Positions 16,003-22,592 of a stretch of 22,692 nucleotides of DNA are shown piece by piece. Positions within the stretch are counted from its first letter, which is position 1. The number at the start of each line of letters is the position of its first letter. Position numbers and translations under genes: made by a program. This DNA is from CAYVJW01 sp964451885 (GTDB lineage Bacteria; Patescibacteriota; Gracilibacteria; UBA4473): the NCBI GenBank assembly GCA_964451885.1, contig CAYVJW010000015.1, forward strand, positions 1-22,692, in the 5' to 3' direction. The notes below the pieces were generated by a model. It ran no database searches. It was not told the DNA's origin and saw nothing but the letters and a program-made list of their open reading frames with translations.

Positions 16003-17097
16003 ATGACTCTAAATTATAAATCAGCCGGAGTAAATATCGAAGAAGGCGATAAGGCCTCTAAAATCGCTTATAATTATGCAAAATCAACATTTTCAAGTCG
16101 AAAAGGACTAATCGGTGAACCTATCATCGGCGAAGGCGGTTTTTCCGGCCTTGTGAATATGGGCGATTTTTGCCTTACCCAATGCTGTGACACCGTAGGG
16201 ACTAAAATCACCATCGCCGAAAAAACACAAAACTTTTCCGGTCTTGGTGACGACCTTTTAGCCATGGTTGCTGATGACGCTATCTGTTCGGGAGCGGAAG
16301 TAATTGCTATGACCAACACTTTTGAAACGAATAAAGTTAAAGCCAAAGAGATTGAAGCCATGATGAAGTCACTCGCCAAAGCCTGCAAAGAACAAAAGAT
16401 TGTTATCTCCGGAGGAGAAGTAGCCGAAGTCGGAAGCATGTCCAAAGGAACCGGCTGGGGAGCGGACGCAGTGGGGATACTAAAAAAAGATAAATTCATA
16501 ACCGGAAAAAATATAAAAACCGGACAAAAAATCATAGGACTCAAAGATCAAGTTTTGAGATCAAACGGCATATCCCTCGCCCGAAAAATATGTGAAGTGA
16601 ATTTCGGTTCAAACTGGCATAAGATTCAATGGAGTGAAAATTCTGAAAAATCTTGGGGAGAAATGCTTCTCACCCCATCAAAAATATTTCATCGGCTACT
16701 ACTAGATACTGTACTCGGAGATTTCAAGTCCCCCAGAAAATTCGATATTACCGGAATAGTTCATATCACCGGAGGCGGAATTCCCGGAAACCTCCCAAGA
16801 ATATTTCCGAAAAACAAAAAACTAGGAGCCAAACTCGATAACTTACACGAACCACACGATGCAATAAAAGACCTGCGAACGCTCGGTAACATAGAAGAAT
16901 CAGAATGCTACCGCACATGGCATTGCGGAACAGCCATGATGCTAATATGTAACGAAGACATCGCCCCAAAAGTTTGTAATACCATAAACAAAGCCGATAA
17001 AAAAGTAGAAGCAAAAATAGTAGGAGAAATTACAGAATCAAAAAAAATAGAACTAATTTCAAAATTTTCCGGAAAATCTATTGATTTTCCCCTATAA
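16003..17097 (+). CDS. purM: Phosphoribosylformylglycinamidine cyclo-ligase (AIR synthetase)
   Basis: Closes the imidazole ring of AIR from FGAM using ATP, in de novo purine synthesis. Family motifs run the whole length: YKSAGVNI at the N-terminus, GEGGFSGL, DTVGTKI (usually DGVGTK), GLGDDLLAMVADD, SGAEV, ISGGEVAEVGSM, LRSNGISLARKI, LLTPSKIF, GIVHITGGGIPGNLPR and GNIEESECYRTWHCGTAMM. The length of 364 residues is close to the family norm of about 345. I prefer the ATG at 16003; an in-frame TTG at 15991 lies inside the preceding gene. No SD is seen, consistent with coupling to the upstream gene. No other pur gene is in the window. Confidence 0.92.
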   Translation: MTLNYKSAGVNIEEGDKASKIAYNYAKSTFSSRKGLIGEPIIGEGGFSGLVNMGDFCLTQCCDTVGTKITIAEKTQNFSGLGDDLLAMVADDAICSGAEVIAMTNTFETNKVKAKEIEAMMKSLAKACKEQKIVISGGEVAEVGSMSKGTGWGADAVGILKKDKFITGKNIKTGQKIIGLKDQVLRSNGISLARKICEVNFGSNWHKIQWSENSEKSWGEMLLTPSKIFHRLLLDTVLGDFKSPRKFDITGIVHITGGGIPGNLPRIFPKNKKLGAKLDNLHEPHDAIKDLRTLGNIEESECYRTWHCGTAMMLICNEDIAPKVCNTINKADKKVEAKIVGEITESKKIELISKFSGKSIDFPL

Positions 17098-17138
17098 ATT
17101 CATAATTCTTAACCTATAATTCTTAATTCATAATTGAT
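17097..17138. repeat. Heptanucleotide tandem repeat between purM and the hpf-like gene
   Basis: Six 7-base units: AATTCAT, AATTCTT, AACCTAT, AATTCTT, AATTCAT, AATTGAT. They begin in the purM stop codon and end one base before the ATG of the next gene, so the whole spacer is made of repeat. Confidence 0.8.
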
Positions 17139-17139
17139 T

Positions 17140-17463
17140 ATGATTTTCCACTTCCAAACGAACTCCATAACCTTCTCTGAAGACGACGAAGCTTATTTCC
17201 GACAAAAATTCGAACATCTCGCAACATTCCTCGGTTCAGAAGCCGGAGAAGACGAAGACAGCATAGATACCCGCATTAAATTAGATAAAAACAGACACCA
17301 TACCGGTGAACGATTTGAAGCTTCCTCAACAATCATCAGCCCACACCACGGAAAATTTCACGCAGAAGTCAACGCAGAAAACATCAAAAAATGCGCCGAT
17401 GAACTTTATGAAAAACTAAGTACTCAGATGAAAAAGTTTCATGGGAAACACAATCAACAGTGA
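17140..17463 (+). CDS. Ribosome hibernation promoting factor-like protein (HPF/RaiA family)
   Basis: Small proteins of this family bind the 30S decoding site and inactivate ribosomes in stationary phase or starvation. The 107-residue protein has the beta-alpha-beta-beta-beta-alpha layout of the family: a first strand and helix (FHFQTNSITFSEDDEAYFRQKFEHLATFLG), a strand IDTRIKLDKNRH followed by FEASSTIIS and a strand FHAEVNAENIKKCADELYEKLSTQMKKFHGKH with the terminal basic helix. It is the short form without the dimerisation domain of long HPF. The ATG at 17140 is preferred to a TTG two codons upstream. No SD is present. The last codons and stop lie within a second heptad repeat. Confidence 0.7.
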   Translation: MIFHFQTNSITFSEDDEAYFRQKFEHLATFLGSEAGEDEDSIDTRIKLDKNRHHTGERFEASSTIISPHHGKFHAEVNAENIKKCADELYEKLSTQMKKFHGKHNQQ

Positions 17464-17485
17464 ACAGTCAACAGTCAACAATAAC
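17451..17485. repeat. Heptanucleotide tandem repeat across the hpf-like stop codon
   Basis: Five 7-base units: CAATCAA, CAGTGAA, CAGTCAA, CAGTCAA, CAATAAC. The TGA stop at 17461-17463 lies inside the second unit, so the repeat encodes the last residues. Confidence 0.8.
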
Positions 17486-17533
17486 TTACCATTTGTTCCC
17501 TACTGTTTCTCTATTATTAATTGTTTATTGTCC

Positions 17534-18058
17534 TCACCCTCTCTGCCCCTGAAAATTCAAAACCAAAACCCCCGATATAACCAAAAACAAAACAAGGATC
17601 ATCTCCGTCCTCGGCCCTGACCCCGCCAAACCGCAAGCAAGATCAACCGAAGTAGTGTTACCGTGAGCTAATGCTTCGAGTATTTTTATTTCTCCGCAAT
17701 CTTTCTTTACCCGCGTAAAAAAAGTAAAGCTCCTTTCATAAGGCGCTACTTGTGAAAAAGCAGGAAAAACCAACTCTCCCCCTGAAACCTCACCCAACCC
17801 GGTATCAATCATATCCGTTGCTTCCAAAATCCGAGAAACATCCACCACCGGCATAATATTATCAGCACTTTGGCTTGAAGAACGAAACAATAACTCATAA
17901 CGAAGCACATCCCCCGGACGCCCCCCTACAATTTCAGCATCCCTATTTGCCTGTGAAACATTAACCACCGAAAACTCCGTTTCATCTTGCGCAAAAACAT
18001 TCATCACAAAACTACCAAATAAACAAAATACCAGAGAACCTTTTAGGACTTTTTTCAT
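17534..18058 (-). CDS. Small exported DUF11-like protein with C-terminal membrane anchor
   Basis: It begins with a signal peptide (MKKVLKGSLVFCLFGSFVMNVFAQ, cleavage likely after FAQ). A single beta-rich domain follows with features of DUF11/conserved-repeat domains (VGGRPGDVLRYELLFRSSSQSADNIMPVVDVSRIL), two Cys (KKDCG and DLACG) and a final hydrophobic segment (about residues 152-169, MILVLFLVISGVLVLNFQ) ending in a short basic tail. This gives a surface-exposed domain tethered to the membrane. The function is unknown; such domains often occur in surface and cell-envelope proteins. The ATG at 18058 has a very short leader and no SD. The gene converges on the hpf-like gene, 70 nt apart, with no clear terminator between them. 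Confidence 0.7.
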   Translation of the reverse strand: MKKVLKGSLVFCLFGSFVMNVFAQDETEFSVVNVSQANRDAEIVGGRPGDVLRYELLFRSSSQSADNIMPVVDVSRILEATDMIDTGLGEVSGGELVFPAFSQVAPYERSFTFFTRVKKDCGEIKILEALAHGNTTSVDLACGLAGSGPRTEMILVLFLVISGVLVLNFQGQRG

Positions 18059-18072
18059 TAATTTTTTATTTT

Positions 18073-18100
18073 TGTATAAAACTTGTACTCATCCTCTCAA
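18073..18100 (-). promoter_or_regulatory. Promoter of the DUF11-like gene
   Basis: On the minus strand TTGAGA (18095-18100) and TATACA (18073-18078) are 16 nt apart, and the ATG follows 14 nt after the -10 box. The -35 overlaps one copy of a 16-base direct repeat. Confidence 0.6.
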
Positions 18101-18131
18101 AAAAATTTGTTCTTGTCAAAAAAATTTGTTC
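18097..18131. repeat. Direct repeat TCAAAAAAATTTGTTC
   Basis: Two identical 16-base copies at 18097-18112 and 18116-18131 (period 19), over and upstream of the -35 region of the minus-strand DUF11-like gene. The position suits an activator or AT-rich UP-like element. Confidence 0.6.
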
Positions 18132-18325
18132 AATAAAATTAAAACATCATGAAGAAATCATCAATTTTCTGAGTTTTTTTAAGCATATCTTAATTTCCTT
18201 GAGTTTAAAATAACTTCCGAAACTTATTTAGTGTTTTTTTAGCAATACCAAGTTGACAAAAAATCTTAAAACATTAAATTATCTCATGCACATCAGACAA
18301 ATTTTATTCCTTTTATTTCTCCTAA
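18132..18325. other. AT-rich gene-free stretch
   Basis: No gene or clear terminator is supported here. There are several T-runs and a TTGACA at 18253-18258 with TAAATT 16 nt later (18275-18280), a possible plus-strand promoter pointing at the inverted repeats downstream. A 60-codon frame through this region starts at TTG and looks accidental. Confidence 0.4.
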
Positions 18326-18429
18326 CGAGAAATATCTACAAAAACAGGGTGACTACAAACCTGTCTAGTAGATATTCTCGAAAAGGAAAATCTGGCTGGT
18401 GTGCAACAGATAGTAGTCACCCTGTTTTT
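18326..18429. repeat. Interleaved inverted repeats
   Basis: Four arms are in the order A, B, A', B'. A is CGAGAAATATCTAC (18326-18339) and A' is GTAGATATTCTCG (18368-18380), complementary apart from one extra A. B is AAAAACAGGGTGACTAC (18340-18356) and B' is GTAGTCACCCTGTTTTT (18413-18429), a perfect 17-bp match. The right-hand copy with its extension TTTTTTGGTA resembles an IS3-family left end in front of the transposase gene. Confidence 0.75.
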
Positions 18430-18544
18430 TGGTAATGAAAAACTTCATTACAAGAGAAATGTAACAATCCCTACATGAAGCCAGGATTAAAAAAATAATC
18501 TCTTTAACAAATGATTTAATACATAAACAGTTCCTTCCAGGTAC

Positions 18545-18946
18545 ATGAAAAACTCAAGAAAGATACATTCCCCAAAATTCAAGAGCAAAATAGCTTTGGA
18601 GGCTTTATCACACCTAAAAACAATTGCTACACTAGCCTCAAAATACGAACTTCATCCAACTCAAATAACCAAGTGGAAGAGACATCTGGAAAAAAGAGCA
18701 GAAGATTTATTTGAAGGAGAAAGGATGATAAAAAAACAAAAGAAAGAATATGAAAAACAAATAGACAGATTTCAACAACAAATAAGGAAGCAGGAAGCGG
18801 AAACAAACTGGCTCAAAAAAAAGTTAGATTTATCTCCCGGAAAAAAAATAAAACTAATAGATCCAAATCATTCAAATATTTCAATCAAACGCCAGTCAGA
18901 GCTTTTAAACATTGGCCGCTCAACGATTTATTACAAAACAAAATAA
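18545..18946 (+). pseudogene. IS3-family transposase, OrfA plus start of OrfB, 3'-truncated
   Basis: Residues 4-60 are an OrfA helix-turn-helix (SPKFKSKIALEALSHLKTIATLASKYELHPTQITKWKRHL in pattern), and 62-95 are the usual charged coiled coil ending NWLKKKLDL. Residues from about 104 (LIDPNHSNISIKRQSELLNIGRSTIYY) match the beginning of OrfB, here in the same frame instead of across the usual -1 frameshift. The frame stops at 18946 with nothing resembling the DDE catalytic domain afterwards, so the element cannot move itself. The start ATG has only a weak upstream CAGG. Confidence 0.8.
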
Positions 18947-18969
18947 TTCCTGCCTTAAAAAAAGTAAAA

Positions 18970-19058
18970 AAATGTCTAGACAAATATGTCTAGTTGTGAT
19001 ATAAGAAGAGCGTTTCCATCAAAATATGAAATATATGATGGAGCCGCTCTTTGACATT
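18970..19058 (+). other. Hairpin region upstream of the histidine kinase gene
   Basis: AAGAGCG-ttt-CCATCA (19006-19021) pairs with TGATGG-agc-CGCTCTT (19036-19051) around a 14-base loop. AAATGTC at about 18970-18976 can pair with GACATTT at about 19053-19059, enclosing the whole hairpin. TGTCTAG also occurs twice (18973 and 18987). Only a few T's follow, so this may be a leader structure, an IS-derived end or a weak terminator. Confidence 0.45.
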
Positions 19059-19156
19059 TCGGCTGTATGAATCGATTCGAAGTATTTTGCTTTACTGATT
19101 AAAGCCAAATTTTTCGGATCGCAAACCGTTACAAACAGAACTGAGAGGACACAAAG

Positions 19157-20560
19157 ATGACCACCGAACAGGAAGTAAAAATCCGTTACAAATGGATTGC
19201 CGTAATGATCGCAATCTACAGTATTTCATTAATACTGAACTCTCTGGAAATTAATTTCGGTTACACAGAGCTTTTCAACACCCACCACACCATCATCCAT
19301 GGCCTCAAAATCCTCGTCTACAGCATTCCTTTTGCAGGACTTGTCTTGGATTATGTGAGGACACACAATGCCTTACAACAAAATGAGCAGTTTCTCCTGA
19401 AAGCTAAAACGAAGGCTGAAAATATAGCTAACAACCTGGCTAAGGAAGTAAAGGTTCGCAAAACATTCGAAGCAATACTCAGGGAACGAGGTGAAAAGTT
19501 GGGATTAGCAAAAAAAGCGGCCGATAAAGCAAATCAAACCAAAAGCTTCTTTTTGGCCAACATGAGCCATGAGATCAGGACTCCGATGAACGCTATCATC
19601 GGAATGACCGCTCTAACTTTGAATGAACCTTTAGAGCCAAATCAAAGAGAACGTATGGCAATCGTCCTGAAGTCGGCAAAATCCTTGCTCTATCTTCTGA
19701 ACGAGATCCTGGATCTTACCAAAGTGGAAAGCGGCAAGGTAACACTGGTAAAAGGAGCTTTCGACCTTCGGGAATTACTAAAGGAAGTTGTCCAGCTCTT
19801 TAGCATTACGGCAAAAGAGAAAGGGATTGAGTTGGTGGCCAACACGGCTCCAAACTTACCGGACTTTTTCACAGGGGATAGATATCGGCTAAGGCAAATA
19901 CTCTTTAACCTGGTGAACAATGCTATCAAGTTTACTGAAACGGGAAAAGTAACAATAAGTGTAGAGCCGGATTCTGAACAAGAGGGCTTCCTACGTTTTG
20001 CCGTCATAGATACCGGGCCGGGAATCCCCCGGCACAAGCAAAAAGTAATCCTAGAACCCTTTACCCAGGCTGATGCCAATACAACCAGAAAATATGGCGG
20101 AACCGGACTTGGAACAGCCATTGCCAGGAGCTTCGTAAAGTTAATGGAAGGCAGGATATGGCTCGAAAGCGCGGAAGGGAAAGGAACGACTTTTTACTTT
20201 ACCACGCACCTTCCGGAGACAAAGAAAGTTGCATCCCGTCAAAAAGAAGAGGAGAAAGTACTCGAAGACACAGCGCTTGAGAACAAAGATTCCACGGATG
20301 AAGTTACGATAGACGATGTAGACACCTTTCGCCTTACAGAACCACTCCGTGAAATTCACCAAGCTCTAAAGCAAGGAAGGATCAGAACGGCAAGGAATGT
20401 CTTTCCTACACTGGAACAATGCCTGCACGGATTCGCGCAGCAGGAAATCGGGTCATTGCAAAATTATGTACAAGAGCATGACCGCGAAAATGCGCTACAA
20501 GCCTTGAAGGCAATCGCTGAAAAATGCGACATTTCTCTAGTTTTAACATCACACAAGTAA
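19157..20560 (+). CDS. Membrane-bound sensor histidine kinase without receiver
   Basis: Two membrane segments (about residues 13-35 and 46-63) have almost no extracytoplasmic loop, so it probably senses a membrane or internal signal. A coiled coil follows (about 66-125), then HisKA with the phospho-acceptor His138 in MSHEIRTP and a complete ATPase domain: N box NLVNNAIKF (251-259), G1 DTGPGIP (from Asp285), F box EPFTQAD and G2 GGTGLG. A linker leads to a C-terminal helical region of about 70 residues resembling the tail after the Hpt domain of hybrid kinases, but I see no Hpt histidine motif and no receiver. The ATG at 19157 has GAGAGGA with 7 nt spacing. It is the first gene of a signalling operon. 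Confidence 0.9.
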   Translation: MTTEQEVKIRYKWIAVMIAIYSISLILNSLEINFGYTELFNTHHTIIHGLKILVYSIPFAGLVLDYVRTHNALQQNEQFLLKAKTKAENIANNLAKEVKVRKTFEAILRERGEKLGLAKKAADKANQTKSFFLANMSHEIRTPMNAIIGMTALTLNEPLEPNQRERMAIVLKSAKSLLYLLNEILDLTKVESGKVTLVKGAFDLRELLKEVVQLFSITAKEKGIELVANTAPNLPDFFTGDRYRLRQILFNLVNNAIKFTETGKVTISVEPDSEQEGFLRFAVIDTGPGIPRHKQKVILEPFTQADANTTRKYGGTGLGTAIARSFVKLMEGRIWLESAEGKGTTFYFTTHLPETKKVASRQKEEEKVLEDTALENKDSTDEVTIDDVDTFRLTEPLREIHQALKQGRIRTARNVFPTLEQCLHGFAQQEIGSLQNYVQEHDRENALQALKAIAEKCDISLVLTSHK

Positions 20561-20574
20561 AGAGGAGTATGAAG

Positions 20575-21699
20575 ATGGAACAGCCCTGCACAATACTCAT
20601 AGTAGACGATGTACCCGCCAACATTGACACACTTACAGACATGCTGGAAAGCGGCGGATACAACGAACCCATATCCGCGACAAACGGAAATGAAGCATTG
20701 GAGCTTATTAAAAAAAACCAGGTTGATCTGATCCTTCTTGATGTGATGATGCCGGAAATGGACGGGTTTGAAGTGTGCCGAAGAATAAAGAGCAATCCCA
20801 AAACCAGCGAAATCCCGGTGCTCTTCGTAACCGCCAAAGATCAGGCCGAAGATCAGGCAAAGGGGTTTGATTTCGGCGGAGTGGACTACATCACAAAGCC
20901 GATTAGCACCCCCGTGGTTCTGGCCCGGGTAAAAACCCATCTCGCTCTTCGTTCGGCCTATCAAAAACTCGAAAAACAAAATGAAGCCTTGCGGAAAGCA
21001 GAGAGACTGCGAGAAGATATGGAGGCTCTTATCCGTCATGACTTGAAGTCACCGATCAACTCAATTCTCGGGACCATAGAGTTCCTTTTGCTCAGAGATT
21101 GCGCAGAGGACCAAAGAGAGTATCTGGAACTCATGCATGGGGGCTCCTTACGGCTTCTTGATATGGTTAATCTGTCTATGGATCTAATCAAAATGGAAAG
21201 AGGGGGGTATAATCCGAAACTTAAGAACATCGATCTGCTAACAATCATCCAGCAGATCATGAAAGGGCTTCAAGAGAAGATGAACATGGATTCTCTAAAA
21301 ATCCTGATCAATGGCCGCGATGTTGAAGCAAAAAGTCGTTTCTTCGTTCGTGGAGAAGAAACGCTTTGCCATTCAACGCTGACCAATCTGATCAAAAATG
21401 CCGTAGAGGCATCTCCTGATGAACCGGTAACAATCTCATTGCGCGATAATGATGACACAATAGCCGTTATAGAAATCCACAATCATGGCGTAGTCCCTTC
21501 GGAAATCAGGGATCGATTCTTCGAAAAATACGTCACATCCGGAAAGATGGCCGGAACAGGCCTTGGGACTTATTCCGCCAAGTTGATGACTCATGCTCAA
21601 AAAGGGAGCATCCATCTGGAAACTTCGGATGAGAAAAAAACCACCACCGTAACCATCAAACTGCAAAAAGGTACCAAAAATGAAAACTCTGATCGTTGA
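20575..21699 (+). CDS. Response regulator-histidine kinase hybrid
   Basis: An N-terminal receiver (phospho-acceptor Asp56 in LILLDVMMP, acidic pair Asp11-Asp12, then FVTAKDQ and the conserved Lys in DYITKPIS) is joined by a short coiled coil to a HisKA domain (His155 in IRHDLKSPINSILG) and an ATPase domain (NLIKNAVEAS from Asn271; G2 as GTGLGTYSAKLM). The G1 motif reads HNHGVVP in place of DxGxG, a change seen in this kinase subfamily as far as I recall. There is no membrane segment. The start at 20575 is favoured because AGAGGAG at 20561-20567 is correctly spaced for it; an ATG at 20569 is too close. It follows the sensor kinase by 14 nt, so the two are almost surely one operon. It may take phosphate from that kinase and pass it on. 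Its 3' end overlaps the next gene. Confidence 0.9.
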   Translation: MEQPCTILIVDDVPANIDTLTDMLESGGYNEPISATNGNEALELIKKNQVDLILLDVMMPEMDGFEVCRRIKSNPKTSEIPVLFVTAKDQAEDQAKGFDFGGVDYITKPISTPVVLARVKTHLALRSAYQKLEKQNEALRKAERLREDMEALIRHDLKSPINSILGTIEFLLLRDCAEDQREYLELMHGGSLRLLDMVNLSMDLIKMERGGYNPKLKNIDLLTIIQQIMKGLQEKMNMDSLKILINGRDVEAKSRFFVRGEETLCHSTLTNLIKNAVEASPDEPVTISLRDNDDTIAVIEIHNHGVVPSEIRDRFFEKYVTSGKMAGTGLGTYSAKLMTHAQKGSIHLETSDEKKTTTVTIKLQKGTKNENSDR

Positions 21700-22072
21700 T
21701 GATGACATCAGTAATCGTGTAATTATAAAAAGTATTCTCAAGCATTATGGAGAATGCATCTTAGCAAAAAACGGGAAGGAAGCAGTTGATTTGTTTGAGC
21801 AAGCGCCCACCTCATTCGATCTGATCCTTCTTGATATCGTGATGCCAATCATGAATGGCCAGGACGCACTGGTCAAAATACGCATGATAGAGAGAAGATT
21901 CAGCGTACCAGTTCTAAATGAGGCATTCATCATCATGGTAAGCTCAATGGACGACCCACTGCACCTGATACTGACAAAAAGGTACGGAAGGTGCAATAGC
22001 TATATTGTAAAACCTCTCAACCCAAAAAATCTGCTCAATATGTTAAAAGAGAATGGATTGATTGAGCGTTGA
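21680..22072 (+). CDS. Single-domain response regulator (CheY-like), copy 1
   Basis: A stand-alone receiver of 130 residues. The acidic cluster is DDD at 7-9, the phospho-acceptor is Asp52 (LILLDIVMP), Ser88 sits at the usual Thr/Ser position (IIMVSSMDD) and Lys111 is in YIVKPL. It has no output domain, so it should act by protein contact or as a phosphate relay. The gene starts 20 nt inside the end of the hybrid kinase gene, and its ribosome site (AAAGG, 21666-21670) lies in that gene's coding sequence. Confidence 0.88.
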   Translation: MKTLIVDDDISNRVIIKSILKHYGECILAKNGKEAVDLFEQAPTSFDLILLDIVMPIMNGQDALVKIRMIERRFSVPVLNEAFIIMVSSMDDPLHLILTKRYGRCNSYIVKPLNPKNLLNMLKENGLIER

Positions 22073-22077
22073 AGAAA

Positions 22078-22148
22078 CATCCATCTGAACATATCGGATA
22101 CGGAAATAACAACCACCGTAACCGTCAAACTGCAGAAAGGTACAAACC
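22078..22148 (+). repeat. Duplicated 3' end of the hybrid kinase gene
   Basis: This spacer matches 21609-21679 closely (CATCCATCTG, ACCACCGTAACC, TCAAACTGC and AAAGGTAC in the same order), but is no longer an open frame. A shorter remnant precedes copy 3 at about 22563-22592. The repeat units are 469 nt and 444 nt long. Confidence 0.85.
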
Positions 22149-22547
22149 ATGAAAAGCCTGATCGTTGATGATGACCATGTAAACCGTAAGATAGGAAAGG
22201 ATATTCTCCACCCTTATGGAGAATGCGTTTTGGCAAAAAACGGGAAAGAGGCAGTTGTCTTGTTTGAGCAAACACTCGCCTCCCACTCCGCCTTCAGCCT
22301 CATCCTTCTTGATATCGTGATGCCAATCATGAATGGCCAAGACACCCTGGTCAAAATGCGCATGATAGAGAGAAGATTCAGCGTACCAGTTCTAAATGAG
22401 GCATTCATCATCATGGTAAGCTCAATGGACGACCTCGGAAATATGGCAATGGCAACAAGGTTTGGAGGATGTAGCGACTACATTGTAAAACCGCTCAATC
22501 AGGAAAAACTGCTCGAGATGTTAAAAGAGCATGGGTTGATTGAGTAG
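22149..22547 (+). CDS. Single-domain response regulator (CheY-like), copy 2
   Basis: Paralogue of copy 1, 132 residues, with DDD 7-9, phospho-acceptor Asp55, Ser91 and Lys114. The central part, from the phospho-site to SSMDD, is nearly identical to copy 1 at DNA level, while both ends have diverged and there is a three-residue insertion before the phospho-site. The 70 nt before it (22078-22148) are a decayed copy of the end of the hybrid-kinase gene, carried along in the duplication and preserving the AAAGG ribosome site. Confidence 0.88.
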   Translation: MKSLIVDDDHVNRKIGKDILHPYGECVLAKNGKEAVVLFEQTLASHSAFSLILLDIVMPIMNGQDTLVKMRMIERRFSVPVLNEAFIIMVSSMDDLGNMAMATRFGGCSDYIVKPLNQEKLLEMLKEHGLIE

Positions 22548-22592
22548 GAAACATCTGATAAGTAACCGTCAAACTACAGAAAGGTACAGACC

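Noticed and set aside
16074..16544. 156-codon minus-strand frame inside purM
   Set aside because: Antisense to conserved PurM motifs, with no ribosome site or family resemblance.
18253..18435. 60-codon frame with a hydrophobic start before the transposase
   Set aside because: It starts at TTG, has no ribosome site and its end is simply the inverted repeat read as protein.
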